Assembly (NCBI GenBank): GCA_016235595.1
Contig: JACRJX010000008.1
Span: 475,115 to 539,114 of the forward strand
Source: Verrucomicrobiota bacterium
GTDB lineage: Bacteria; Verrucomicrobiota; Verrucomicrobiia; CAIQCK01
Length of the DNA: 64,000 nucleotides
Reading direction: 5' to 3'
Part shown: piece after piece, positions 32,870 to 42,350 of the stretch
How the letters are laid out: the number at the start of each line of letters is the position of its first letter
Position numbering within the stretch: position 1 is the first letter of the stretch
Notes under the pieces: model-generated
What the model saw: only the letters and a program-made list of their open reading frames with translations
Database searches by the model: none
Told to the model about the DNA's origin: nothing
Program-made: the position numbers and the translations under genes

Positions 32870-33525
32870 TCACGCTTGCTTTCGACACTTCCGGTCCCGT
32901 TGGCTCGGTCGCGCTGCGGCGCGACGGGCGTTTGCTGGGCGAGCGCACGCTCGACACGCAGCAGCATCACTCGTCACTGCTGCTGCCGACGATCGATGAG
33001 TTGCTGCGGGCAGACGGATTGGCGCCGCGCGACGTGGAGTTGTGGGCGATCGGGTTGGGGCCGGGCAGCTACACCGGCATCCGCGTTGGCATTGCCGCGG
33101 CGAAAGGCTTCGCGCTGGCGCACGGCCGGCCGCTGGTCGGCGCGGGCAGCGTGGAAGCAATGCTGCTCGAACACGGACGGAACGAAGTGGTGGCCGCCGT
33201 CGTGGATGCGCGACGCGAAGAGATTTATTTCGCGCTGGAGTCGGCCGGCGAACATGCTGTGCCGCTGCGGATTGTTTCGCTCGACGCACTGGCCGGCCTT
33301 GTGACGGCGCCGGCGCTCTTTGTGGGGCCGGAGATCAAGCGTTACGAGCCGGAGATCGCGCGCCGGCTCGGTCCCCTGGCACGGTTTCCGAAGGACAACA
33401 TTCATCCACGCGCAACCTTCGTCGCCGAACTGGCGGAGAGACGGCTGGCTGCGCAGCACGGCGGCGATGAAAAGGTGGAGCCGATTTACTTGAGGGAGAC
33501 GAACTTCAAGAAAGTAAAGAGTTGA
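32866..33525 (+). CDS. tsaB: tRNA threonylcarbamoyladenosine biosynthesis protein TsaB
   Basis: The 219-residue protein is an ASKHA-fold partner of TsaD. It has the N-terminal LAFDTSGPVGSVAL phosphate loop and GLGPGSYTGIRVGIAAAKGFAL near residues 63-85, the most conserved TsaB segment. TsaB lacks the kinase-like metal site and works as a scaffold for TsaD and TsaE. Its ATG overlaps the tsaE stop (ATGA). TsaD itself is not in the window. The C-terminus is shorter and more diverged, as usual for the family. Confidence 0.95.
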   Translation: MITLAFDTSGPVGSVALRRDGRLLGERTLDTQQHHSSLLLPTIDELLRADGLAPRDVELWAIGLGPGSYTGIRVGIAAAKGFALAHGRPLVGAGSVEAMLLEHGRNEVVAAVVDARREEIYFALESAGEHAVPLRIVSLDALAGLVTAPALFVGPEIKRYEPEIARRLGPLARFPKDNIHPRATFVAELAERRLAAQHGGDEKVEPIYLRETNFKKVKS

Positions 33526-33572
33526 AAGCCGGGAGATTGTATTCCTTTGCGCTTCACTTCTAACCTTTGTCG

Positions 33573-34718
33573 ATGAACCCAACTGAAATCTATCGCACCT
33601 GGGTCGAGGTCAGCTTCGACGCGCTGCGGAGCAATCTGGCGTGGATTCGCCATCGGGTCGGGCCTCGCGTGAAGATTCTGGCCGTGGTGAAGGCCGATGC
33701 TTACGGGCATGGCCTGCCGCAGATTGCCGGCGCGTTGATGCACGGCGGCGTGGACGTGTTCGGTGTGGCGACCCTGAACGAGGCGCTCGGCGTGCGCGCG
33801 GTCGGCGCGGGTTGGCCGATCCTGCTGCTTGGCTGCAGCCTGCCGGCGGAGGTGGAAACGGCGGTGCGGCACAACGTCATGCCGACGATCAGTTCACTCG
33901 ACGAAGCGCGCCGCTTTCAGCGCGCGGCAGCGCGGCAGCAGAAGACGCTCGCGGTTCACGTGAAGGTGGACACGGGCATGGGGCGGCTCGGGTTCTGGCA
34001 CGCGGAGGCGGCCGACGCGATCCGGCGGATTGCGGCGATGCCAAACCTTCGGCTGCAAGGCGCCTACACTCACTTCCCGTCGGCCGAGGACGACGCGGCT
34101 TTTTCGCTGGAGCAGGTGGAAAGGTTTCGGGCGGTGGTGCGGAAGGCCGGCGTGCAGATACCGCTGCGGCACGCGGACAATTCGGCGGGCGTGCTGAACG
34201 TTCACGCGCGCGGCCGGCGGTTCGGCTCGCTCTTCAACGTGGTGCGGCCCGGTTTGATGATGTATGGCATCGTTCCACCGGGTCTGCCGCCGGTGCCGGC
34301 GCTGCAACCGACGCTGAGTTTCAAGAGCCGCGTCCTTCTGGTGAAGCGCATCGCGGCGGGCCGCAGCGTCAGCTACGGCCGGACATTTGTAGCGCGGCAA
34401 TCCATGCGCGTGGCCATCGTCGGCGCAGGCTACGGCGACGGCTATTCGCGCGATCTCTCCAACCGAGGCGAGGTGCTCATCCGGGGCCACCGTTGCCCGG
34501 TGCTGGGCCGCGTGACGATGGACCAAACGATCGTGGACGTGAGCGATGCGCGGTTTCGAAACCTGCGCGCGGGCGAGGAAGTGGTGCTCGTTGGCAAGCA
34601 GGGCCATGATTGCATCACGGCGGTGGAGCTGGCGACACGGGCGGGGACGATTCCGTGGGAGGCGATGACTTCAATCACAAAGCGCGTGCCGCGGGTTTAT
34701 ACCGGGGCGGCGACGTGA
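33573..34718 (+). CDS. alr: Alanine racemase
   Basis: The 381-residue PLP enzyme starts at ATG 33573. It shows AVVKADAYGHG with the Schiff-base lysine (near residue 37), the KVDTGMGRLGF arginine strand, RPGLMMYGI and AGYGDGYSRDLSNRG with the second catalytic tyrosine, then MDQTIVDV. It interconverts L- and D-alanine for peptidoglycan. It lies 47 bases after tsaB, so it may be the last gene of that operon. It converges with the NHL gene, leaving 10 bases. Confidence 0.97.
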   Translation: MNPTEIYRTWVEVSFDALRSNLAWIRHRVGPRVKILAVVKADAYGHGLPQIAGALMHGGVDVFGVATLNEALGVRAVGAGWPILLLGCSLPAEVETAVRHNVMPTISSLDEARRFQRAAARQQKTLAVHVKVDTGMGRLGFWHAEAADAIRRIAAMPNLRLQGAYTHFPSAEDDAAFSLEQVERFRAVVRKAGVQIPLRHADNSAGVLNVHARGRRFGSLFNVVRPGLMMYGIVPPGLPPVPALQPTLSFKSRVLLVKRIAAGRSVSYGRTFVARQSMRVAIVGAGYGDGYSRDLSNRGEVLIRGHRCPVLGRVTMDQTIVDVSDARFRNLRAGEEVVLVGKQGHDCITAVELATRAGTIPWEAMTSITKRVPRVYTGAAT

Positions 34719-34728
34719 CTACCCGCGG

Positions 34729-35844
34729 TCAATTGCCGCCGAGTTTGTAGTATCCCACCCGCGCGTTGCCGCTCTCGGTGACCCAGAGTTTCTGCTCGAC
34801 GAGGTCGAAGACAATACCCGTGGGCGCATCGAGGCCTGCATCAGCGGCTTGCGGCTCGCAAGAGTCGATGTCGGGCTGGCCGATGATCGCCGCCGCCTGC
34901 AATGGCTCGTCGGAACGGCCGCTGTAGCCGACAATGCGATGGTTTCCCGCGTCAGTGACGAAAATCCACGAGTTGAGTTCGTCGATCGCAATCTGGGTGG
35001 GCGCTCGCAAGCCATTGAGATCACTGGCGGCTTCGGCGAGATTGAAATCCTCCTGGCCGAAGACCGCGTAGGCGTCGGCGCCGTTCAACAATAAGTTGCC
35101 ATCGAACACCACCATACGGTTGTTGCCGGTATCGGCAACGTAGAGCTGGTTGTTGCCGTCCACGGCTACGCCCGACGGCGCGCGCAGGCCCGTCGCACTC
35201 GTGCCCGGCTCGTAGCCCATGAAATCCTCCTGGCCGATGACAACGACGGCGGCGGGAAGATGGACGAGTTTCTCCACGTCGAAGGCCAACACACGGTGAT
35301 TGAGCGAGTCGGCGACGTAGAGACGGTTGTTGTCGCTGCTGAGCGCCAACCCGGCTGGACCCGCCAGACCGCGCGAGCCGCAACGCATTTCGGATTGCCC
35401 GAAGCCGCTCTGGCCGATGACGAAATCCGCCGGCACAAGGTTTTTCAGAACGTGCGTATCGAAGAACAGAACGCGGTTGTTGAGAAAGTCGCTCACCCAG
35501 AGGCCGTCGCGCGTGGTGTCGTAAGCGATGCCGTTGGGAAACGCCAGACCGCAACCGTTCGGCGTTGGATCGCCGGTGACGTTCATTGCCACGGACTGCG
35601 TGTTGGGCTGGCCGAGAACGGCGAGCGGCGCCGGGCCGAGCACGCCGTCGCTGATGTCATAGACCAGCACGCGATTGTTCGCGGAGTCGCAGAGGAAAAT
35701 CCGATCATGAGAGAGGTCGAGCGCCACCGGCCCGCCGGAGAAACTGTCCACGCCCGGCGGCGGATTGGCGGGGCCGAACGCGCGGGCAATGCCCGGCCCG
35801 GCGAGCACGGCCACCAACAGCAAGATGAAGAGATGGCGTTTCAA
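34729..35844 (-). CDS. Secreted NHL-repeat beta-propeller protein
   Basis: A TTG at 35844 preceded by TTGGAG at good spacing gives a signal peptide (LKRHLFILLLVAVLAGPGIARA), so I prefer it to the GTG seven codons earlier. The mature protein consists of six or more NHL-type repeats of the form LYVADSLNHRVLAFD, for example DRIFLCDSANNRVLVYD, GLWVSDFLNNRVLFFD, QLYVADTGNNRMVVFD and WIFVTDAGNHRIVGY. NHL propellers bind proteins or other ligands. No catalytic domain is attached. It is probably periplasmic or surface-exposed; the partner is unknown. Confidence 0.85.
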   Translation of the reverse strand: MKRHLFILLLVAVLAGPGIARAFGPANPPPGVDSFSGGPVALDLSHDRIFLCDSANNRVLVYDISDGVLGPAPLAVLGQPNTQSVAMNVTGDPTPNGCGLAFPNGIAYDTTRDGLWVSDFLNNRVLFFDTHVLKNLVPADFVIGQSGFGQSEMRCGSRGLAGPAGLALSSDNNRLYVADSLNHRVLAFDVEKLVHLPAAVVVIGQEDFMGYEPGTSATGLRAPSGVAVDGNNQLYVADTGNNRMVVFDGNLLLNGADAYAVFGQEDFNLAEAASDLNGLRAPTQIAIDELNSWIFVTDAGNHRIVGYSGRSDEPLQAAAIIGQPDIDSCEPQAADAGLDAPTGIVFDLVEQKLWVTESGNARVGYYKLGGN

Positions 35845-35935
35845 ATAAACGATCTCCAACGGCACACAGTGTAGGCATCGCCGCGCCGATGGTCAAGCGC
35901 GCGGCGGAGAGGCGGGAGGAAACAACGGGATCGTG

Positions 35936-38900
35936 TCACTTTGTTTTCTTCGCCTGTTCGATGGCGAAGCGGAAGACGGAATGCAACAGGAGGGACGAGT
36001 TGTCGGGGTCCAGCAGCAGGCCGCTCCAGATGTAGAGCAGTTTGCCGCCGGCGAGGTCGCCCTTGAGCCACTCGATGTAGGCGGCGGCGTCGCCCTGGTC
36101 ATTGCTGCGCTCGTCGCTCACGGCATAGAGCGGGAGGTAACGCACGATATGGCGATCCAGATCCTCATCGAGGATCGTGCGCAACCGCAGGTCGCCTTGG
36201 GTGGGAAAGACAAGCTGCCACGGCGCGTGAGGCAGCACGCGTTGCGAGACGATATGATCGAAGCGGAACGTGTGCCCTGACGGCGGTTTCTCAAACACAT
36301 TCTTCAGCGTCACGCCGAGCTGCGGCAGCAACGGTTGGGGCGTGTTGGCTTCCGCATGTTTCGGATCGCGGAGGTCTTCGCCGTAATAGAAAGGAAACGG
36401 TTCCCAGCAAAGGCAGATAACCAAGCCGCCGCTCTTCACGTAGTTGACCAGCGCAGCGCGACCATCGCCGTCGGCGTGGACGCTGAATGGATAACGCTCG
36501 CCACCGAGGTTGAGCGCCACCGGGTAACGGCTGGCGTCGAGCCGGCCCGGCTCCACCATTTGTTGAGGCGTGAGCGCGTCGACCTTTGCCAGCAGACCGG
36601 AGCGCGAGGCGAAACGATGCGCCGACCCGCGTGGGTCCGTTGGCAACAGAGCGATACGTCCCGCCGGCAACTTCGCCACCTCAGCGCGCAATGAATCCAT
36701 CTCGGCCTGCGCTTTTAGTTCGACACGCCAAGCCTCAATGCCGGCCTTGACGGCGGCGGTGGCCGTGGGCAGCGTTTTGGGGTCGCCGTTATGCAGTGTC
36801 GCGGCGAACAACAGCGCGTTGCGGACCGAAATACGCTCGACGGTTCGCAACGCCGGGATGTTCATGGAAGCAAGCAGCAGGCGTTTCTTGAAAATCGGCG
36901 GCCACGGTTGCCACGCCAGTGCCGGCTCGGCGTTGACGATGGTGGTGGTGCCGTTGTCCATTGCGAGACTGAACCAGGCATCCTTTTGCGTCGCCGCATA
37001 CGCCAGGAAAAGCGTCGCCGGCCCCTCGATGCCGCGGCGGAACTTGATGGGTGCCCGGCGCGCGATCTTGCCGTCGGCGGCGTTTGGAGGCGTCAGCCAG
37101 AATGGAACTCCGAATGCCCATCGAATGCCGCCCGGCAACCCCACCCACGAATCAAGCTTTGTCCAATCCGATTCCAACTTCGTGTCATATTCCAGCGGCA
37201 GCAGTTCAAACTCGCCGGTGTCCCCGCTGACCGGACCCAGTTTCAGCAGGACCTCCTGTTTCTTCTCGCGATCCGTTTCCGCGAGCGGTTCCTGTTCGAG
37301 CAGACGCGCAATGGCCAGTGGCGGCGCGTCGGCCTTCGGCTCGCCGACGATGACCCTGTCACCGTCGCGGAGGCCGCGAATGTAAAGCGACGCGGGCGCT
37401 TGGGGTGGCCGGCGCACGTCGCCATCAAGCCGCGCATCGCCGCGCTGCACGACGACCTGCTTGCCGGCGAGATTCACCTGCGGATAGCTCAGCGCAAGGT
37501 CGAACGGCGTTTTGCGCTCGCTCGCGATGAGGAACGAAAAATTGCCGGCGTCCGCGTTGCTCGCGCTGGCGCTGCGATACTCCGTTACGTCGAACCGCTC
37601 CGCCGTCTTCACGCACGCCAGCACCGCGCGGTCGCCGCAGACGACGCGCGCGACGGCGTTGCTGATCGGCCAGGCGTAGATGAGGTCGTTGGCCCAGCCG
37701 AAATCGTATCGGATGCCGACGCCCGGCCCGCAGCCGGAATAAACGCCCCAGCCTTCAGTGAACGCGTTGCGATCGTAATCGGCCAGCGACGGTTTCTCCG
37801 TATCGCGGTAGAGCCGGTTCCAGCGGTCGAGCGCGCCGCGCAGCATGTAGCCGAGACGCGCGTCACCGCTGTGGACATAGACCTGCGCCAGCGTGTCGAG
37901 GAACCACGCGACTTCGTTGGCGCACGGCGCGCCGGCCCAGTTCTGGCCGCTGTTGGGCTCCATCAGGAACGTCGGGTCACTGTTGTCGGTGAGGTCGCTA
38001 TCGGCGGTCCACGCCGCGAGGTAGCGATAGGCGATGGAGACGGCCAGGTCGAGCGCAGCCCGCGCCCGCTCGGCACGCTCCGGCGTGTTGCGAAATGTGA
38101 AGTGATAGTCGAGCAGGAACACCGCCGGCAGCGTCGCGCCAATGGCGAACGGGCTGGCTGGCACGTCGGCAAACTCGTTGCGCGACCAGACAAAATGTTT
38201 CGCCCAGTTGAAGACGCCGTCAATGAACGGCAACAACTTTGCTGCGTCGTCGGGATTCGTCGCGCGCTCGTGCCGCCATACGTCCACCATCGCGATGCCG
38301 GCGGCAAACCCGTTGGCATTGTGCAGCGTGCGCACCGGCTCGCCGCCCCACTTGTCGTTCCAGCGTCCCTCGATCGGTTTCTCCCAGAAGACACATTGTT
38401 CGCCGCCGGCCTGGAACGTCTTCGCGTGCGCCATCAGATAATCGAGATCTTCCCTCAGCGCCGCGAACGCCTTCGCATCGTGGCGCGAGTAAGCCGCCTC
38501 CACTGGCGACTCGGCATACCAGTTCCAGCCGCCGATCTCGACCGTGCCGGCGACCTCATACGTGCCGTCCTTCTCGTGGCGCGTCAGCAACCGCGGTGGC
38601 GGCAGCGCCGGCCAGTCGTTCAGACGCGTCGCGCCGGGCATGTAGCCGACGTTGGGCGTGCGCGGCACGCGGGGCGCGTGCTTCGCATAGCGTTCCTGAA
38701 AAAGCTCATGCAGGCTGCGGTTCGGGTCCGACGCGGTGGGCAGGTCGAGGCTCCAGAACAAATCCGCGCGTGAGGCTGTGTGGTGACCCCGCTCCGGATA
38801 AACGAGCTTTCGGTAACTATTCGCGTCGTGTGGATAACAGAGCGCGACAAACTGCCCGTCGTTGCCCTGCTTCCAACAGTAGGCCGTGCTGACCTCGCGC

Positions 38901-39592
38901 TCCGAATTGTCCGTCACCCGTGCGCCCTGGAAAACGAGACCGGCGTAGTGCTTCGCGGCGGGCGCCCACAGCCCGATCGCCGGCATCGGTGAGCCGCCGA
39001 GCGCGCACACGTAGCTCCAGTTCCGCGAGAATGCGCTCGCGACCGACCCGCCGAGGGCCACATCCTGTTGCAGCACAAACGGATCACTCTTCGGCGTCGC
39101 CATCAGCCAGCCGCGCTGATGCCACACTTCCGCCTCCGGCATCGCGATCGTCAGAAAATGAAAAGGGGTCGGCCCACCGAAGAACCGTTCCCACTCCTCC
39201 TTGGTAAACGACCCCACCGTCAGGTCGAACGCCACCTGCGGATACGGATCCTCGCCACGCAGCGTCAGGCTGATGACATCGCGATCGCCGAGTGTCATCC
39301 CCGTCCCGAGGTGGGCGCGCAGGTTCACGAACCGCAACGTCTGCACAGCCACGCCTCCCTCCTCGCGCTTCTCCACTATCGCGCGGTCCGCGTAGATCGC
39401 GTCGTTCGACGATAAGCGCAGCGGTGCGATGAGCCGCCCGCTGGCGCGATCCAGCACATCCACACCGAGCCACATGCCCTGGTGGCCGATGATCCGGACC
39501 ACGATACGGCTGTTCTGAATGTCTTCGCCGCGGAGCTGGCAGTTCGGCAGCCAGACCGCAGCCAGGATTAACCAAGCCAATCGCAAATTCAC
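35936..39592 (-). CDS. Large secreted protein, unknown; helical-toroid middle and GATase-like C-terminus
   Basis: This 1,218-residue exported protein starts at GTG 39592, with a signal peptide ending near residue 22. Residues 25-370 are beta-rich and look like a concanavalin-type or galactose-mutarotase-like region. Residues about 400-700 are helical with aromatic repeats (NEVAWFLDTLAQVYVHSGD, EGWGVYSGCGPGVGI), like an alpha/alpha toroid of glycan-acting enzymes. Residues about 1060-1210 resemble a class I glutamine-amidotransferase/ThuA-like fold (YVKSGGLVICLCWEPFPFYY). I cannot identify a catalytic set. The neighbouring heparinase-like lyase on the same strand suggests joint work on a polysaccharide. 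Confidence 0.55.
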   Translation of the reverse strand: MNLRLAWLILAAVWLPNCQLRGEDIQNSRIVVRIIGHQGMWLGVDVLDRASGRLIAPLRLSSNDAIYADRAIVEKREEGGVAVQTLRFVNLRAHLGTGMTLGDRDVISLTLRGEDPYPQVAFDLTVGSFTKEEWERFFGGPTPFHFLTIAMPEAEVWHQRGWLMATPKSDPFVLQQDVALGGSVASAFSRNWSYVCALGGSPMPAIGLWAPAAKHYAGLVFQGARVTDNSEREVSTAYCWKQGNDGQFVALCYPHDANSYRKLVYPERGHHTASRADLFWSLDLPTASDPNRSLHELFQERYAKHAPRVPRTPNVGYMPGATRLNDWPALPPPRLLTRHEKDGTYEVAGTVEIGGWNWYAESPVEAAYSRHDAKAFAALREDLDYLMAHAKTFQAGGEQCVFWEKPIEGRWNDKWGGEPVRTLHNANGFAAGIAMVDVWRHERATNPDDAAKLLPFIDGVFNWAKHFVWSRNEFADVPASPFAIGATLPAVFLLDYHFTFRNTPERAERARAALDLAVSIAYRYLAAWTADSDLTDNSDPTFLMEPNSGQNWAGAPCANEVAWFLDTLAQVYVHSGDARLGYMLRGALDRWNRLYRDTEKPSLADYDRNAFTEGWGVYSGCGPGVGIRYDFGWANDLIYAWPISNAVARVVCGDRAVLACVKTAERFDVTEYRSASASNADAGNFSFLIASERKTPFDLALSYPQVNLAGKQVVVQRGDARLDGDVRRPPQAPASLYIRGLRDGDRVIVGEPKADAPPLAIARLLEQEPLAETDREKKQEVLLKLGPVSGDTGEFELLPLEYDTKLESDWTKLDSWVGLPGGIRWAFGVPFWLTPPNAADGKIARRAPIKFRRGIEGPATLFLAYAATQKDAWFSLAMDNGTTTIVNAEPALAWQPWPPIFKKRLLLASMNIPALRTVERISVRNALLFAATLHNGDPKTLPTATAAVKAGIEAWRVELKAQAEMDSLRAEVAKLPAGRIALLPTDPRGSAHRFASRSGLLAKVDALTPQQMVEPGRLDASRYPVALNLGGERYPFSVHADGDGRAALVNYVKSGGLVICLCWEPFPFYYGEDLRDPKHAEANTPQPLLPQLGVTLKNVFEKPPSGHTFRFDHIVSQRVLPHAPWQLVFPTQGDLRLRTILDEDLDRHIVRYLPLYAVSDERSNDQGDAAAYIEWLKGDLAGGKLLYIWSGLLLDPDNSSLLLHSVFRFAIEQAKKTK

Positions 39593-39700
39593 GTGCAGTT
39601 CTCCGAGTTCAACACCGGCCGCGCCAATGCGTTTCGCTCCGCACCATAGCGTAACTTCCCCGCCAATTGCACGCAGGGAAGCGGAGGCGCCGCAACATTC

Positions 39701-42274
39701 CTACTGTTTGTCGCCGAAGCGCATCACCCCATCCGTCCGCCCGTCCGCCTTCTTTCGGACCAGCGCCACTTCTGTCCCCGATTGCGACACCTCCAACGAG
39801 TGATCATCGGTGAAGAAGATGCGCGCGATGGGGGTGGCGGCGTCCGCGCCGGCTTGCTCAACTTTGCGGACGGACGCTTGTGCGCCTTTGGCAGACGGAG
39901 CGAGGACGAAGAGGAACGTGACAACGCCTTTGCCGGACTTGGCGTAGATGGCGGTGGGGATGGCGCGCCATGGGTGGCTGGCCCATCCTTGCACCGGCTC
40001 GTCCTCCTTGCCTTTGACAATCTGCACGCTGAGACCGTCGCCAGCCAGCGGCACAACGGCGAGGTTGGCGTCGATGTTGTCGGTGCGCACGGTCTTCGTT
40101 GTCTCGTCCACAGCGGCGTTGGCAGCGTCGAGGTGGAAGAGGGCCTCATAGCGGTGCTCGCGGTTATCGCGCGGCGTGAGCGTGTCCATGACAACGACGA
40201 TCCTTTCCTGCTTTATGAAGACGATGCGCCGCTGGTGTGTGACGGCGAGGGAGTTGCCCGGCTCATAGCCGTTCGCATAGGTGCCAACGGCGCAGTCAGC
40301 CTCCGGCGTCGAGAACCAGCGGGTGTCGTTGGCGGGTGGCGCGGGTTGGGTCCACGGCCGCGGCCAGAAGTAGGTTTCCGTCCTGCCTTTGCGATGCTGG
40401 TCCGCGCCGTCCACCAGGACGGTGTTGTGGCTGGCGGTGCTGAGAACGTAGCGGCGCCAGCGGGATTTGTCGTAGGAAAAGTTGCCGGGATCGAGCACAA
40501 GCTGCCGACCGTGCGACCAGAGGACGAAGTGGAGCTTGTCCTCGTGCTGGTGGCCGAAACCGAACGGGCCGGCGTCAAACAGCAGATACGTCGCGTCCTT
40601 GTCCCAGCCGGAGCGCATGACGTAGTGGCCGACATAGGGAAAGGCGTGCGAGGTCTCCGCCGGCGCGCGGCCGCTCTTGCCGCCGGTGGCGACGAACTGG
40701 AAGTCCTGCCGTTGCGGGAAGAGTCTGAAGCCGGCGGCCAGCTCTTTGCGGATGTCGGCGTTGCCGGAGTCGTTGAGGCCGGGGATTTGGCCGCTGGGCA
40801 TGGAGGCGTAGAGGAGGTAGTTGAACATCTTCTCCATCTTGGCGAGGAAGTCGGCCGGCACTTCGCCACGCAGACCGTTGAGATCGGCCAGCTCCAGGAT
40901 ATTGGCGAATTCGCGGAGGACCCAGCAGTTGTAGCCGGCGGCGAGTTCGTATTCCATGCCGTCGGGATAGACCTCGTCATCGAGTTGTTTGTAGAGCCGC
41001 TCCAGCGCGACGCGACGCCACTCGCGCGCCTGGCGGAATTCCGGGAACAGCACGCCGGCAGTATAGAGGCCGTTGGATTCAGCCGTGAGCCAGTTGCCCA
41101 GAGATACCCAGCGCCTGAGATGGCGTGCCTGTTCGTAAACGGATTTGAACATCGCGCAGATCGCATCATCACTGAACGCGGGCGAGCCGAGGCAGCGATA
41201 GAGCGCGTGCGGCCACGTGTCCGCGAGCCGGATGCCGGTGGTCAACGTCTGCCACGCCTCGCAACCGTTCGGCATGTGGTTGCCGTTGGAGAGCATCGGG
41301 GCGGGGTTCGACGCGGTCCAGTCGAGGATTTCGTCGGCGATCTCCTTCGCGTATTTGTCCTGGCCGGTTTCCCAGTAGGCGTCCGCGAGCGTCCTGAAGT
41401 GAAAATGCCGGTTGATGGACTCGTTCCAGAGATGCGTGCGCGCCTCGCCATCGGTCGGGTTGGCGGTCCAGTCAATCTTCGCGCCGAAGTCGAGCGTGCC
41501 TTTCTGCCCCGGCCCTTTCGGGTAATCGAACTTGTGCTGGAGGACCTTGTCCGCGGCAGCGGCGCTGCGCGCGCGGTTCTTCGGGTCGCGAAATGCCGGC
41601 TGGCGCCAATCGAAGTGCCACCGCGGCGTGGTGCGCTGGCGCAGGTATTTGGCGAGCGCGGCCTTCGCGGCGGCGATGTGACCGGCCTTGAAGTTCTTCT
41701 TCACCGCGGCCAGCGCTGGCAGATCGAGGTCGAGGCTCGCGAACAGTTCCGCGTCCGTCATCCATTGGCGGACGCCGACCGTGGCGAGCAACTCCACGCC
41801 GTCGAGCCGCACCACGGCCGTTGGGTCCGGCGTGTTGCCGTAACCTGACGCGGTGAGCCGGATGCCCCCGATGTGGTTCCAGCCGAGCGGCTGGCGCGCC
41901 GCGCTGAGTTCCTTGAACGGCAGGACGAACCGTTTCCAGCCGGTCCAGTCGAGCGTGATCTTGCAACTGTAGTAATCCGATCCTTGGGATTTGGAATTCT
42001 CGGAAGGGAACGTGATGACAAATCTCGATCCGGTGGCCTTCTCCGAATGCAGCCAGAATGCGATGGCGGAGAACTTCGACCAATCCTGCGGCGTGGCGAA
42101 GGTGCAGTTCATGCCGGTGTTCTGGCCGTGCCGCCAGCAGACGGATTGGGACCAGACGTTGCGGATTGTTTCGTCCAGCGTGGCGCCCTTCCACGCGCTC
42201 GGCCCGAATGGCGGCGGCTCGGCGGCGAACACCAGCGCAGCGGAAGCAAACAAGGCGAGAAGCATCGGTTTCAT
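39701..42274 (-). CDS. Secreted heparinase II/III-family polysaccharide lyase
   Basis: The open frame reaches 42598, but the ATG at 42274 has a proper signal peptide (MKPMLLALFASAALVFA), giving 857 residues. Residues 30-170 form a beta-sandwich resembling a carbohydrate-binding module. Residues 180-510 are a helical toroid, and from about 530 comes the Hepar_II_III beta domain with DAGPFGFGHQHEDKLHFVLW and STASHNTVLVDGADQ. These are the segments that carry metal-binding and substrate residues in family PL12/15/17/21-like lyases. The enzymes cleave uronate polysaccharides by beta-elimination. The exact polymer cannot be told. The 1,218-residue unknown lies 108 bases downstream. Confidence 0.85.
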   Translation of the reverse strand: MKPMLLALFASAALVFAAEPPPFGPSAWKGATLDETIRNVWSQSVCWRHGQNTGMNCTFATPQDWSKFSAIAFWLHSEKATGSRFVITFPSENSKSQGSDYYSCKITLDWTGWKRFVLPFKELSAARQPLGWNHIGGIRLTASGYGNTPDPTAVVRLDGVELLATVGVRQWMTDAELFASLDLDLPALAAVKKNFKAGHIAAAKAALAKYLRQRTTPRWHFDWRQPAFRDPKNRARSAAAADKVLQHKFDYPKGPGQKGTLDFGAKIDWTANPTDGEARTHLWNESINRHFHFRTLADAYWETGQDKYAKEIADEILDWTASNPAPMLSNGNHMPNGCEAWQTLTTGIRLADTWPHALYRCLGSPAFSDDAICAMFKSVYEQARHLRRWVSLGNWLTAESNGLYTAGVLFPEFRQAREWRRVALERLYKQLDDEVYPDGMEYELAAGYNCWVLREFANILELADLNGLRGEVPADFLAKMEKMFNYLLYASMPSGQIPGLNDSGNADIRKELAAGFRLFPQRQDFQFVATGGKSGRAPAETSHAFPYVGHYVMRSGWDKDATYLLFDAGPFGFGHQHEDKLHFVLWSHGRQLVLDPGNFSYDKSRWRRYVLSTASHNTVLVDGADQHRKGRTETYFWPRPWTQPAPPANDTRWFSTPEADCAVGTYANGYEPGNSLAVTHQRRIVFIKQERIVVVMDTLTPRDNREHRYEALFHLDAANAAVDETTKTVRTDNIDANLAVVPLAGDGLSVQIVKGKEDEPVQGWASHPWRAIPTAIYAKSGKGVVTFLFVLAPSAKGAQASVRKVEQAGADAATPIARIFFTDDHSLEVSQSGTEVALVRKKADGRTDGVMRFGDKQ

Positions 42275-42350
42275 AACTGCTTTCGGAAAACTGGCCTCAG
42301 CGACAGGCCATCGGCTGTGTGCCAACAGCGATGGCGCGAGCGCGCTGCGA

